A stretch of 41,161 nucleotides of DNA from Antrodiella citrinella (Eukaryota; Basidiomycota; Agaricomycetes; Polyporales; Steccherinaceae). Positions within the stretch are counted from its first letter, which is position 1. The number at the start of each line of letters is the position of its first letter. The stretch spans positions 1 to 41,161 of the forward strand of contig SGPM01000252.1 of the NCBI GenBank assembly GCA_004802725.1. Reading direction: 5' to 3'. The translations under genes and the position numbers were made by a program. Positions 11,375-22,806 of this stretch are shown in pieces. The notes below the pieces were generated by a model, which had not been told where the DNA came from, ran no database searches, and saw only the letters and a list, made by a program, of their open reading frames with translations.

Positions 11375-12448
11375 CTAGCCGTTCATTCTCCGTTGCTCTT
11401 CCTCCGCCTCCCCGCGGCTCCGCCACAGCGTCTGAAGAATGTGAACTTGGTGTCGCTGTACGAAATTCTGGTAATCGGCAATTGTACGTGTAAGTATTGA
11501 CTCCGCGAATGAATCGCTAGACCGGGGGAGTACGGCAATCTTGAGATTGTTCATAGCGAACGCTTCAGCGGTGATAGGTTCCAAGTCTGGACTGGTGAGA
11601 GGTTCAGAGGCAACAAAAGAACTCGTTCATCCGACCGCGCAAGAATCTGGCTTCTGAACTATCAGGGGCATGAGGCAGCTACGTACAGCTTGCACATGTA
11701 TTCATTCGTGCAACGGCAGTTCCCTGTCGTCATTCCGACTAGGACATGAACTGATAGATACCTCCCAGATGTGCCCGAGTGTAATAGATGGCACCGTGAT
11801 AACTCATTCGGAACAATGAGAATTGTAGTCGCTTTGATATCGGAACAATCTGCATGCTCAACTTTAGTGTCCGGAGCAGGCAACGATGAGGAGGGGGAAA
11901 GAGGGAATCGGTGGTTACCGCACAGGAGGCTACAGTCAACCACAAAAGCCCACAACACTTTGATCGTCACCGTAATCGATCTGCAGCGTGCCCCGCCGCA
12001 TGTTTTCGAACAACCTGGAAATCTGACCGGAGGCGAGGGGTAGCGTTGGCGTTCCGGTTGCAGGTGGGGGTGTGAGAACCAAGGCGACCCTGGGTAGGTT
12101 CCTGAACTGTGGCGAGGGGCGGTAGCACGCGGTTACTTGTTGTAGCTGGCCTGAGTTGGATGCCTCGAGGCAAAGTAGGGCGTCTCTCGGACTCTCTCCA
12201 GCCTCATGTTCGGCGCAAGTGACGTGAATCAGTGATACATTCCGGTATTGATACAATAAAGAATGAGGAAGAGGCGATGGCGATGGAGATGGAGATGATG
12301 TTGGGGATATGAAGATGCTTGGAACATAGCGTGGAAAGGTGGCCAGGATAGGACCGCAAGAGAGGCTCCTATCGAGTCGCTTCACGACCAAGAAACCGGG
12401 GCCATTGTTCTCTTCCCCAAAGCTGTCGCATCTAGCGGTCGCAGCGTT
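11375..12448 (-). CDS. Uncertain open frames downstream of Dad3; no family recognised
   Basis: A frame of 170 codons (11939-12448) starts directly after the Dad3 stop and is in the same frame as Dad3 exon 3. It has no ATG until MRRG near its end. It contains a Ser-Pro run (SPSPSPSPLP) and a stretch around PRVALVLTPPPATGTPTLPL. A separate frame (11375-11584) ends in IADYQNFVQRHQVHILQTLW and then an acidic-basic tail; its ATG is at 11584 (MEPITAEAF). Candidate splice sites lie between (a CACTAAAG acceptor near 11856, a GGGAG/GTATC donor near 11760), but no chain of exons with a convincing start could be built. It could be a separate gene, a Dad3 readthrough or alternative-splice extension, or noncoding. 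Confidence 0.25.
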
Positions 12449-12970
12449 TCATTGCATAATGGTCTCGTCAGCCGTCGTCTCAGCATACGTCCCTGGTCCA
12501 TCGATAGCAGGCTGCTCATTGATCACAGCCCACACGGACGCTTTGAACTGTATTGAAAGAGAGGAGGAAGGAGTAAGTAAGAACCAAGAATCGCAGCGCC
12601 ACACGCTATGAAATCGATGGCGGGTGTTGCGGTGGTGCGGACTCACTAGCGTCAGGACCAGACCCATCTTCACCTCCAGGACCCGCAGCTTTTTCAAGAG
12701 CGTGGTATCCGGAACTTCGCCTAGTCTTTGCGTGTCCATGATAAGCTACGCACACAAAGAGCCGGGTGAGCAGAGGTTTCTTGATTCAGCATGTGGAGAG
12801 CACGAGGCGGTATTCAAAGGCAGTGAACGGATTGAATACGCACGCACCTCTCGTATGTTTTGTGATAGCCGCGCGTACTGCCAGAGAACCTCGGCTTCTG
12901 TGTCCGAGAGACTCGAGTGACCTTCGTATGGGTTCGTGTCGAAGACCGTGCTGCTGGTGGCTGCAACCAT
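12449..12970 (-). CDS. DAD3: DASH complex subunit DAD3 (106 aa)
   Basis: Outer-kinetochore DASH/Dam1 complex subunit that couples chromosomes to spindle microtubules. Exons 12848-12970, 12647-12745 and 12449-12547 (123, 99 and 99 nt, phase 0 throughout) give 106 residues and a TGA stop. The family pattern is clear: LSDTEAEVLWQYARLSQNIREL, then PDTTLLKKLRVLEVKMGLVL, then TLFKASVWAVINEQ. That is the conserved short helical hairpin of Dad3. The length is typical of the family. The ATG at 12970 opens the first splice-consistent exon; an upstream ATG would add an Arg/Thr-rich stretch not expected in Dad3. An ACGCGT element 74 bp upstream would fit cell-cycle control. Confidence 0.82.
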
Positions 12971-13043
12971 CGCTGCGCCACACTTGCGTCGCAGGGTTCC
13001 GATGCGTGCGAGAAGAAAAGAACAAACAAGCGTGACTGAGGAA

Positions 13044-13049
13044 ACGCGT
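13044..13049. promoter_or_regulatory. MCB-like ACGCGT element upstream of DAD3
   Basis: ACGCGT sits 74 bp before the DAD3 start, in a cluster of GACGCG/ACGCGCGT variants (13040-13100). MCB is the MBF site for G1/S transcription in ascomycetes; use here is inference. Confidence 0.4.
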
Positions 13050-14228
13050 CTCGTCACCGTGACGCGCGTGTGACGACGCGAGGTTCGCGGGAGCGCGTCA
13101 CGGATTTGGCAACTGCTTGTTCTCGCCAGCACTTGTTGGAATGTAAACCTCCTGTAAGCCAGTCATTCGTTCATTTGTCTGCATACCGTTTACATTCATA
13201 TGTCTATAATATACAGCACACAATAGACCGCATAGCCCTGCTGTCACACCGCTGGAAGACAGATCAGACCGCCACGGAATGGATCGTCACTTCTTCCTCA
13301 ACTCTGTCGTTCAACTTACGCGTACAATGGACGGAGACCACTATGCATGCCGGCCATCTTACGGTCGACCTGAGGCTCCGAGCTCGGGCTGTGCGGCTTG
13401 TTTTAATTTCTGAACCGCGTCGGACTCGGAACATCCAATTGTGCGAGGGCTCCGGGACCGCCTCTCCTCTAAGAGTTGAGAGCCGGGTGTGCAAACCAAC
13501 TCCACAAACGCACAAGTCTGCATTGCACAACTAGGCTCAAATCTCGCTTCGTATTCTCGGATCCGCTCCAAAGGTTCCAAGACAGGGGGCTGTGCAGCCT
13601 GCTTAGTTTCTACCGGCAAAAGTATGTATATATGTTCCCTCCATTCCCGGAACGCCGGAAGTTCACGTTTTCATTTCTACATAGCATAAGCATGTGGTGG
13701 ACCTTGCTCCTTGCGGCCTCATGATTCATGTTGTGTTATGTAAGTGCTAGTACGATCCTCAAGCTCAAGGTTTGACAAAAAGAAAGATGCAGGCATGTTT
13801 AGAGTCGGGTACGCAGATCTTCCAATCGTCTCGTCACTGCGCACGATTCGGAGAGAGCTCATGCTGTGATCATCGATTCATTTGCCCTGTCAGCAGCCCT
13901 CCCCACTTCAACATGAACTTCGCATGATACAGTAGACTGGGCGTCACACCCCGACCATGAAGACAATTTCGGAGATGCAGACGCGCACATCCTAGGAACG
14001 AGGCCACAAGGTTCAAACAATCAAGCTCAAAATTCAAGCTTCTTCCCCAGTGCCAAACAAACTCGGACTCCGGGATCTGTGGGCGTCAGTTTGTGTGCGC
14101 TTTGCGTCACAGGTGACAGAATGAACAGAATGATATTCCGTTCACACACTTTTAATTTGGAATGTCTGCTCTGCCCCGTGCGTTCCATCACAGCTGTGAT
14201 CTATAATCTCATCAGTGTTTTGTTTGTA

Positions 14229-14490
14229 GGTTGTTTCCAGACCGTCTCGTGCTGTGCCTGGGGCATTTCGAGCCATTGAGCTCACAACAGATGAAAGCAC
14301 GGCATCTGTTTTGTCTGGAAGTTCACACCCTTTGGTATGTCTGCTTTACATTGAGTGCTTTACATTGAGTGTTCATAACAAAAGATCTGATCGTCATTGG
14401 TATGTTGTTTCCAGGCCGCCTCAGGCATTCCCGAGTCATTGAACTCTGACCTGGATGAAGCAGAGGCTCTGTTTTGTTTTAGTTCGGTCG
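14229..14490 (+). repeat. Diverged direct repeat of about 90-100 bp, two copies
   Basis: Copy 1 (about 14229-14327) and copy 2 (about 14403-14490) share the order TTGTTTCCAG-CCG-CTC, GGCATT-CGAG-CATTGA-CTC, ATGAA-CA, then TCTGTTTTGT-T. They are separated by about 75 bp that includes the 14-bp tandem duplication. Confidence 0.55.
14344..14371 (+). repeat. Exact tandem duplication of CTTTACATTGAGTG
   Basis: Two adjacent identical 14-bp units, 14344-14357 and 14358-14371, between the two diverged direct repeats. Confidence 0.95.
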
Positions 14491-16987
14491 CGCGAGTGAC
14501 ATGTGAAGACCACCTCAAATCCGATTCCGATTGACAGTCAACCTAGGTGCTGGACCCAAATATCTCAAGATGGGTTCGTCCTGTTGTGTACAACAACCAG
14601 CCACGACAACCCCACCCTCGGCGCACCGCCGGCCCCTTAGGCTTTGCGCCATCTGGGAGAGTGCGTATCGCTACTCGGTTTAATCGGTGGCATGAGAGCA
14701 CTGCGCTGGTTTATCATGCATATCAGGACGCAAGCACCACACAAACCGTGAGTCGTTCATGTGTATCTCAGGTTCGTTTCCCACACGCTGGATTTGTATG
14801 TTGTTGTTCTGACAGTGATGCGCCCTCCCAGATACACAACACGAGGCAAATCCGAATCTCGGATACCTTCGCGGGATTATCTCTGATGACCAATCGGAAT
14901 CCCCCACCCAGGATCACCCAGGATCCCCCTTGCTCGCTCTGATCCCCTTTGCTATCTTTCTATCAATTCTTCGTGAATTTATTTTATTGACGGCCTTCCC
15001 TTGGCCTTCCCTCGTTCTTAGTCTGATGAACCAGACGTTATGTACAGTGTGTGCGGAAGACAGTTCCTTGGGCCTCTCGGGAGAACCCGATCGGAGCCCG
15101 AAAACTTTGAAGGCACGAACTCATCGAATCTGTAAACGTGTTGTCCAAATGTACTATACTGTGTCGATCTGATGTTGTCGTTGACCCTGATCAAATCCAA
15201 CATACATTTATCTAAAGCAGTTCATGAGTTCACTTGTGATCCCGTGTCCATAAAGGGCAGAGTCAATTGAGAGAAGGGGGTTGAAGCGTTGGCGCGAACT
15301 TCTGGGCAAACTCAGACTGATATTAGGCGCCCCCGCGAGGCGGTCATTATACTTCATCGAATTAATATTTCTCCTTCGAACTCGACTATCTTCTCTCATA
15401 TTCTCTCATAACTTTGAACTCACCGAGTCAATGCGATGAAGCCTGCGACTCGTTAGCGCTACGACACCGAACACCAGCGTCACCCGGACCGTGAACAGAA
15501 TCACTCTCGTGTCGTACCACGTGCAGCCGGTTTCGTAGGTCGTCCCTAATCCGGATCGCTCGACGTTCTGTTCTGGTTTCTGGTTATACATTGATAATAA
15601 CATGCAATGAACGTGATACGTCCCAGACTCGAGCGGACCGCGCGTTTTCATTACGTGACGTTCGTGTAAACCCTGCGTTCCAGATCCCCTTTGCATGATT
15701 GTATCATGGTCGATGCTTCGCCTTGCTTTGCTGGAAGTGTCCTTTATACCCCAGGCGGACATCTCCGGTACTCGTATATGAGACAAATTCAGACAATGTT
15801 CGCAACGTCGCACTGGGTCCTTATGGAGATTGCAGGCACCGGTGCTCTTGGTCGCAGTTGGTGTTGGTGATTTAGTTCGCATCAAGCGACCGATCGGGGA
15901 GCCAATATTGCACCCACTATCGAGGCATCGTCGGTATGGCACTGCTATATACGGGATGCTGGTTACCCGTTCGAGCTATGAACTTGCCGTTTTCGCTCTC
16001 CTTGACTCGGCGGGATGTCGCGCTAGTGATATCACACGGAGGCAGAAGGGGGTCTTGCGAAACGTGTCTACCAACCTGCCATACATGTTGATCAAAGGAC
16101 GTGTTGCAGTCATTCCGACTCAGCAATGATCGTATGCGTGCACACTGGGTTCCTCCATTCTTGTACTCGCGCCGGGGTGTGTTGAGCTTACGCATCAAGT
16201 ACGTATACGTCAAGTCTCATTCTGCTCTCGGTCGCAGCACCAAAGTTACTCCGGTACCCCGCCGCCTCCGCCGCCGCCGGCCAATTTCCCCTCCCCCAAA
16301 ACAATAACCGCATCCAACTTGTACGGTTTGGTGTTGTCCCGGATGTGGGACATCCGCCGACGCATGGCGGCGCACGCAGGGAGCAATCTGGATTCTTGTT
16401 GTTTAGGCCCGATCACAATTGTTATTCGTGGATGATCTCAAAGTCAAATCGCATCGACTATGCAATGCCATTTATTGACGCATGACGCTGAAAAGGAAAG
16501 GTTGGTTGTACAAGGGCGGCGGAGACCTGGGTGACATCTCCGATGCTATGAGATCGCGAGCACTGTGGAGGCGGGGTTGGAGATGGGGTGCGTCGATGAG
16601 CTGGATGCAGATGAAATGGACAACATGTCGGGATGAGGGTATGTTGGAAGGTATGTTTTCCCTGCCAGGGCCCCAAAGGAGGAAAACAATAAAATCGTGC
16701 AGGAGATCTGCGCTGATCTTGAAATGCGGACTAGCGGCGGCACCAAAGTTGTGGAACGAAAGATCTCGTTGAGCAACGTCTCCTTCACACTTCCCTTTGC
16801 GCTCTGACAACCGTCGCTCTCTGCTTTTCCTACTTAAAACATATACGCTCTCGTATCGCTCCTAATTCTGCCCTGCTACACATATCTACCGTACTCTCTT
16901 GTAAATCGTAAACCTACATAAACCACTCTCCTCGGATCCCTTTAGTCCGGATCTACCCTTCCTTTGGTGTGACGCCAGCCAGCCTGC

Positions 16988-18317
16988 ATGCACACCGCGT
17001 TCCTTCACAACACAAAAGCTAATATGGACGCATCCTTGGACAATAACAGCCTCCCGACTGCCCCTGCAGTTAAAAGCCCCAGGCTTTCCGCACCGAAACA
17101 ACCTAGCACTTGGTCTGCCTCCAAGACCATGCACTACATTGTCCCCCGTCCCTTCCCGCCCCCCTCTCTCGCCAATGTTCCCGTCGAGTACATCGTAAAC
17201 CAGCTTTACAGTCTCGCTCCCCATTACTGGAGCAAGCCAGAGACCGCGGATTGTACCATAGGTGCGTAACAACATCTCTGACGTCGTTCGTCCAAGTTAC
17301 TGATGTTCCCCCTCCGACACAGTTGTTCCGTTGAGCGCACTTTACCCTTCCAAAATCGAGCAGGTCTCTCGGTCTAACAGCAACACCCCCGAACCCTTCC
17401 CGGAGATGTGCGAAACCACTCGTGCAGAACGGAGAAAGACCGCCCCCGCTCTCCGTCCTGCCCCCCGGATGGTCATGAAGGTGAGCACCCCACCACCCGT
17501 TGCTGGGAAGTCTCTTCACTGACATGTCCGCTCTCAGCTCCATATGGACTACCTGTCGGCCCATTCCACTCTCCTACGGAGTCTCTTCAGCGGCACCTCA
17601 CCCCTGGACCTGCACCACCCCTCACCCTCGCTTCCACGATCCCACTCCTTTGTCGACAGCCACCTCCAGGACGCCGCCACCTCCCGGAACGCCTCGCAGC
17701 TCTCCCTCTGCTCCGACTCGTCCACGCCCAAATCCACCGGCCCCGTGCTCCTGCCGCGTCTCCTCCCCTCCAACCCCAACCACCCGGTCCTGCACCTCCC
17801 CGTCCCGGACCCGTCGTCGTTTCGTTTGCTGATACATTACATGTACTTTGGCTCGACGTCGTTCATGGAGGACGCGCTGGATCGGGGAACGATCAGCTGG
17901 GAGGGCCTCGCGCGGAACGTGGAGTACCTCGGGATAGGGTCGGAGGTGAAGATGTTTCTTGGGCGGTGGTACGGCCAGTGGAGGCGAGATCAAGAAGATT
18001 TTATCTACGAGGACGACGATGAAGATGACGAGGAGATGGACAGCGAAGACGACAGCTACGCGAGCAGCGACGAGGAGGATGACGACGAGCTGGACAAGCA
18101 GTCGTCAGCGTCGAGCGTGCATCCTGGGGACAAGATGGACCTGGACGATCTCGATTCGCTGGAGGACATGGAGTGTGGGCCGTCGTCGTTGCCCCGAGGT
18201 CGGGATCGCAATACGCGACGCTTGGGGCATGCAACGTCCGATCCGTCGTTGCAGGCGTCCGTACCCTCCGTGCAATTCCAGAGCTTCTCGATCTTGCCGC
18301 GCACGCATAGTCATTGA
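16988..18317 (+). CDS. clp1: Clampless1 (Clp1)-like protein (403 aa)
   Basis: Probable homologue of basidiomycete Clp1, needed for clamp-cell formation and dikaryotic growth under control of the A (homeodomain) mating-type locus. Exons are 16988-17261, 17323-17480 and 17538-18317; phases agree and give 403 residues. Recognition rests on the N-terminal block HYIVPRPFPPPSLANVPVEY, VNQLYSLAPHYWSKPETADC, and the BTB-like middle (FRLLIHYMYFGSTSFMEDAL, then ISWEGLARNVEYLGI). A long acidic Asp/Glu/Ser tail follows (about residues 300-350), then a basic and Ser-rich end. A second in-frame ATG at 17024 (MDASLDNN) has a better purine context and could be the true start. The identification is from memory of the family pattern without a search, so it is moderate. 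Large gene-free flanks on both sides would suit a heavily regulated gene. Confidence 0.6.
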
Positions 18318-20013
18318 ACTGGGCACACGATGCGATCTTCTTGAGCTCATCCCCATTGCTTGCTTGCTTTCGGGTTCCCCCTTCTTCGCGCCGATCCTCG
18401 ACCATCTGTTGCCCACCCACCATCTACCCATCCTTGCTTGCACCCTTTGGTGCGCATTATTATTATTTTGTAATATCAGCCAGGCGCATCTAGTCGTTCT
18501 CGTTCTCCTTGGTGAGTTGCCTTTCCCCACCCACACCCCACCGACCCTGCCATCACCCCATCACACATCATTCTTCGTCTTCGCTCTCCATTCTTGTCAA
18601 GTCAAAAGCCGTTCTCATCACAACTGTTGCTTTGGTTTCAGTTTCGCTTCGCTTCGCACAGACCCCTTCGATGGTCGTTGCGTGGCTGCCTTGTTGTGAC
18701 GTTCGTTCGTTCGTTCTCACCACGTCTTCCCTTCGGCTTTCCCCGCACACGCACGCGCGCACCATACTCGCACGTCGAGGTTTAATCACGGGTTATCTCC
18801 GTTCGTTCGTTCTATTCGCGTGTGGTTGAGAACGGGTCGGCGTTGAGGCTTGTTACATCTTCACTTCATTTTTCGGTGCTTCATTTCATAGTCTTCCCCG
18901 CTTCATATTCGTCTTTCCATCCACACTGCCAGCCAGCCAGAAACCAAAGAACCCACAGTTCACTCGTCATCGTTTTCGGCGCATGTACCTATAACCCACC
19001 CAATCTCTCCCTCTCTCTCGCTCCCACCATCACAGCAACATCACATATCAGTTAATGTGTAGCACCAGTACCCTCGTCTACCTCCCGCGTCCCCGCCAAA
19101 TTTCGTGTTCCCGTTTAATTACTTTCATGTACAACTCAAAACACTGGCTGCTTTTTGTCTCGTCCGTCTTCTGTCTGTCTACCCTCCCACTTGGATGTCG
19201 TTTTCCGTAGCGCTAGCCCCGTTTACGCTGAACGCCCATCGGTCTGAAATGTTCTAGTTCTAATTGTTGGCATTTTTTATAGTGCTTGTGTTCTTTTCGT
19301 CTTCGGATTAATGCATATGAAGAATATGTTCACATTGCATGTGTGTGTGGTCGCGAGACTGAGCGATCCAGTCCGGATCTCGGGCAGCACACTGGCACGC
19401 GATGATAAACTTGAAGAGGAGTACGGGCATCACGGTATATTGGGTATCAGCGAGGTACGAGCTCGCTCTGTGTGAGATATTTGTGGGTTATAGGGATTGA
19501 GTAGCAGAGGCCTGCTGGCCAGTGAGACAAGGAAACCGAAGGGAAGCGGACAACAACGAGCTCGAGAAGACAAGACAAGAAGAACTTGAACGGAAAACAA
19601 GCAAATGGGAATGGGAAGAGTGTTATGCACAGCAGAAAACAGAGAAACAACGAGAAACAAGTAGGCAAACGACAACAAGGTGTGAACTGGGAAATAGGAA
19701 GTGGTTCGAATTGTTCGATATATGAAACTGTCCTGGAATGATTCTGTCCTCGGAGACACTCCACTTGGAAGAGCATCCCGCCTCTCGGACTCGGGATCTC
19801 GACGAGCAATCACGATAACATGATCTCGCCGGGCCCGACATGAACGGCCTTTCGGCTTTGGTACTATGAGGTATTGGTCGGCTTGGTTTGGTTTGGTTTG
19901 GTTGGCAGCGTAATAGTTGTTCGGCAACGACATAAGCACGAGTGAGCCACACCCAATGCCCTTATCATCGTCACCGCAACTCCGTTACCGGTGGTATCCT
20001 GAAGCCGGGGTGC
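18318..20013. other. Gene-free interval with strand-switching pyrimidine tracts
   Basis: The first kilobase is strongly pyrimidine-rich on the plus strand (probably partly the Clp1-like 3' UTR). About 19500-19720 is the reverse, purine-rich on the plus strand. Open frames across it (for example 19430-19939 -) reflect base bias, not coding. A CTTGGTTTGGTTTGGTTTGG tandem lies near 19881-19901. Confidence 0.5.
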
Positions 20014-21865
20014 TCAGTCCTGGGGGAGCAAATGCGAATAGTCCTCCTCAGAGTCAGACGCATCGTTGCCGTCCTCCCAGACGTGCCTCCGCGCGGGCGG
20101 GCTGTCGATCTGGAGGTGGGGTATCTCCGCTTGGACGAGCTTGAGCGCGGGTGCGAGCTCGGGTTTCCAGAGGCGGTCGGCGAGGCGGTCGGGGTAGGGT
20201 GTAGGGAGCCACGGGGACTGAATAGACAAGGGTCAATGATCGTCTAAGCAGAAGGACGTTGAAGACTCACGATAAGGAGACGCTTCGCCGCATCGTCCCA
20301 GGGGAAGTTGCACATGAAGTTGTGCTTCCTGATGTCCTGGTTGTACAGCTCGCGGTCCTTCATCTCGTACAACGTGGACCCGAAGCGCGACTCGAGATCT
20401 GGTTGGGTCATGGATTCAACCAGGTGTTTGAGGTTCTGGTCGATCGGTATGTTCGTGGGCCATTCCGGTTTGCCCTCCCGGAGTCCTTTGAAGAAGGTGG
20501 CGTATTCGGGCTCGTCTGGCGCTACGTACCGGTATTTGATCTGTGCAACCAAACATGCAGCGTCAGTCTAAAGGTCAAGTGGGTGAAGAAAGAGGGTGAC
20601 TTACAAGGTTATCGGTCGCCATCTCATACAAAACGATTGCAGCGCTCCACCAGTCCGTCGCGATCCTCTTCGGGATATAGTTGTCAAAAAGATGCGACGC
20701 GAGGTTACCCTCATAGTTACACTCCGGGGCCGAATACATCGACGTCCCCACCGCTGTCCACGATGCGAACTCATCAAGATGCGCCGAGTGGTCGAAATCG
20801 CCGATCATGAGGTACCCGTTTCCTCCGATGTACAGAGTACGCGTCTGGATGTTACGGTGGATGATCCCCCAGGAGTGGATGTACTCCAGCCCCTTCACGA
20901 GATTGGCAAGGTAGAACTGGCAGAAGTTCGTCGGGAGGGGGCCTTTGAGGGCGATGAGGTCCGAGAGCTTGCCACATACAGCGTGCTCTTGCAGCTGGTA
21001 CATGTTCTTGGGGTCGGAGAAGGTGTCGATGATGTTCACGATGAAGGGGTTCCAGGACATGGAAGTCTGAGCGCGACGTTCGGCGTTCCTCTCGCGGATG
21101 CGGTCGGAGTCCTTGACGAAACCCTGGAGAAAGCATATTTGTTAGCACGGGCGTATCGTCAGGCAGGTGCAACTGAACATACCTTCTCAATCTGACGAGC
21201 AGATCTGTGGGTCACGGCTTTCACAGCCAAGACGCTGTTCTTTCGTTCCAAAGGATGCTTAGATTTTTCTCTCGTCACCCTCACCGCGATCGTCTTGGAG
21301 TGGAATCCCGCAGCTGTGAGAGTGAATGAATATGTGCAATACCAAAATCACTCTGAAAGACATACAATACGCCACAATAGCCCGCAAGTCCTGCAAAGTC
21401 AACGGCTTGGGACGAGGAGGCTCCTTTTCTTTTTCTTCAACAATCGACTGCAGAGCACGAAGCTTGTTGCTTTTCCTTCCCTTGCCACGTTGACGCTGGG
21501 TAGGCCAAAGCGTCGTCAGTTTACCGAACCTCAACCTGCAGACCGACGACGACGATGCTCACCTTGGGAGTCTGGAATTCATCAGCAGCCGCACTCGCGA
21601 AGAACCCATTGTCAGGGTTTATGTCATCAGCTTGCTCTTCAGTAGGCGCGGGCGTGTCGTTTGGAACCTCGCTGGCCTCTCTCGCCTGTCCAGTCTCCCG
21701 CGGAATCTTGTTCTTGCGTCTGGAAGGAGCAGCACTCATGAAGAACTCGTCTCCAGAGTCGTTTCCATCTGTTGCAGGAGCTGGTGGAGCTGGGTTACTG
21801 ACATGTGCCGCCGCGCTGGCAGCCCTCGCCTGCTTCGTCTTCTTGTTGGTGCGTTGAGGTGCCAT
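20014..21865 (-). CDS. AGC-like pseudokinase (518 aa), HRN/DFD variant
   Basis: Protein-kinase fold without the catalytic base. Six exons: 21563-21865, 21366-21495, 21183-21313, 20605-21123, 20271-20540 and 20014-20217; all phases agree, 518 residues. Residues 1-140 are a disordered, Ala/Pro- and Lys-rich N-terminus. The VAIK Lys is kept (SVLAVKAV, Lys about 176). AGC-like blocks follow: NPFIVNIIDTFSDPKNMYQL and ANLVKGLEYIHSWGIIH. The catalytic loop is HRNIQTRT (277-284), with Asn for Asp and Thr for the metal-binding Asn. DFG is DFD (297-299). APE (320-322) and DWWS survive. No glycine-rich loop is visible. It is expected to act as a scaffold or allosteric partner rather than an enzyme. The last exons (PWDDAAKRLL, LADRLWKPEL) resemble the C-terminal tail of AGC kinases. 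Upstream are an inverted CCAAT box (about 22081) and an ACGCGT (22117). Confidence 0.85.
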
Positions 21866-22806
21866 TGGATGGTTGTATAGTTCTATCGAGTTCAGAAACA
21901 GATTCAGCACACGATTTCGTGTAGGTAAGAGTAAGAAATCGAGGGAGGACGTGTTTGGAATGTGGTGGTTGAGAATAAGAGAGCGGTTGCGAACCCAGAC
22001 TCTTATTGGTAACCAGACTCTTACGGTCAAAGCGCCGGCGCCTATCCTTTCCGGAGGGCATTGTTGTCTGAATTTCCGCAATTGGCCAAAACACGCGCTC
22101 TCCAAGCGCGTCTTCGACGCGTTTTGTTGTCAGATATCATGTGATCCACACGTGAAGCGTGTTCATCGTTGTCTCTGCAGGTGAACGCAAGTTGATTTCG
22201 TTGAGTTCATGAATTTTTGCTGAGCATCTGGATCTGGGTCCGTATGATGACGTATTACATTGCTCAGCAAGCATACAACTACGAGGCGTGATTCAGCCAA
22301 GCACGATACGTTGAAGGGCAAAGCTCACTGCGCTTGGGCCGCGTCGAAGGGAAGTCAAGGTCACTCTGAGTCGGTGGTGGTACAGCGTGATTTTTCACAT
22401 ATATAGAGCGGAAAACATTTCGGAAAATAAGCGATAATGCTGTACGATACTGATGATTGGACGGAAGTGAGTGAGTAGAAAGAAAGAAAGAACGAGGGTA
22501 TGTAGCAAAAATGAGCCTGCAAGGATATCAATGAAGTCGATCTAGGAGGAGCCGCAAGGAATGTAAGTCCTGTCATGTAAGGAATGTGATTAGGTTGATG
22601 CTGTACGAGCAAGTAGCTCTGAAAATAGATGCTTCGTCGATAACCATAAGCATGCGATGATAACAGCTAGAAAGGCAACAGACTCACCAGACGTCTCGCC
22701 AGTGGCGGCGGAAGACTAGCGAGACCGGTAGCAACCACCCTCCTGCCGAAACGGTCTAGCTCTGAACGAAGGTCCCATGGGAAACGCCTCCGCTCTTGGG
22801 GAAAGA
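21866..22806. other. Promoter of the pseudokinase and 3' flank of LIS1/PAC1
   Basis: No gene is seen. It contains an inverted CCAAT box near 22081-22085, ACGCGT at 22117-22122, a short (GAAA)n run near 22477-22491, and AT-rich sequence likely to include the LIS1 3' UTR. Confidence 0.5.

Larger units (their letters stand above)
12971..16987. other. Gene-poor 4-kb interval
   Basis: No spliced gene could be supported. Open frames of 60-180 codons occur on both strands (for example 14547-14942 + and 15406-15942 -) but lack domains, codon regularity and coherent splice sites. The interval holds diverged direct repeats near 14.23-14.49 kb and a 14-bp tandem duplication. Weak similarity between about 13390 and 13590 (GGGCTGTGCGGCTTG versus GGGCTGTGCAGCCTG) suggests old duplication. 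The last 500 bp are the promoter and probable 5' leader of the Clp1-like gene. A lncRNA or decayed transposon could be present; neither can be shown. Confidence 0.5.

Noticed and set aside
14547..14942. 131-codon plus-strand frame
   Set aside because: No ATG context, domain or splice partners; residue mix looks random.
15406..15942. 178-codon minus-strand frame with a hydrophobic stretch
   Set aside because: No recognisable family, irregular composition, no supporting splice sites; chance open frame in a gene-poor interval.
16610..16622. GATG-N6-ACA string as a homeodomain (hsg-like) operator
   Set aside because: The motif is short and degenerate and occurs by chance often; kept only as a weak lead under the Clp1-like finding.
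19430..19939. 169-codon minus-strand frame
   Set aside because: It coincides with CT-biased DNA, and an overlapping frame of 120 codons is equally open; base bias explains both.
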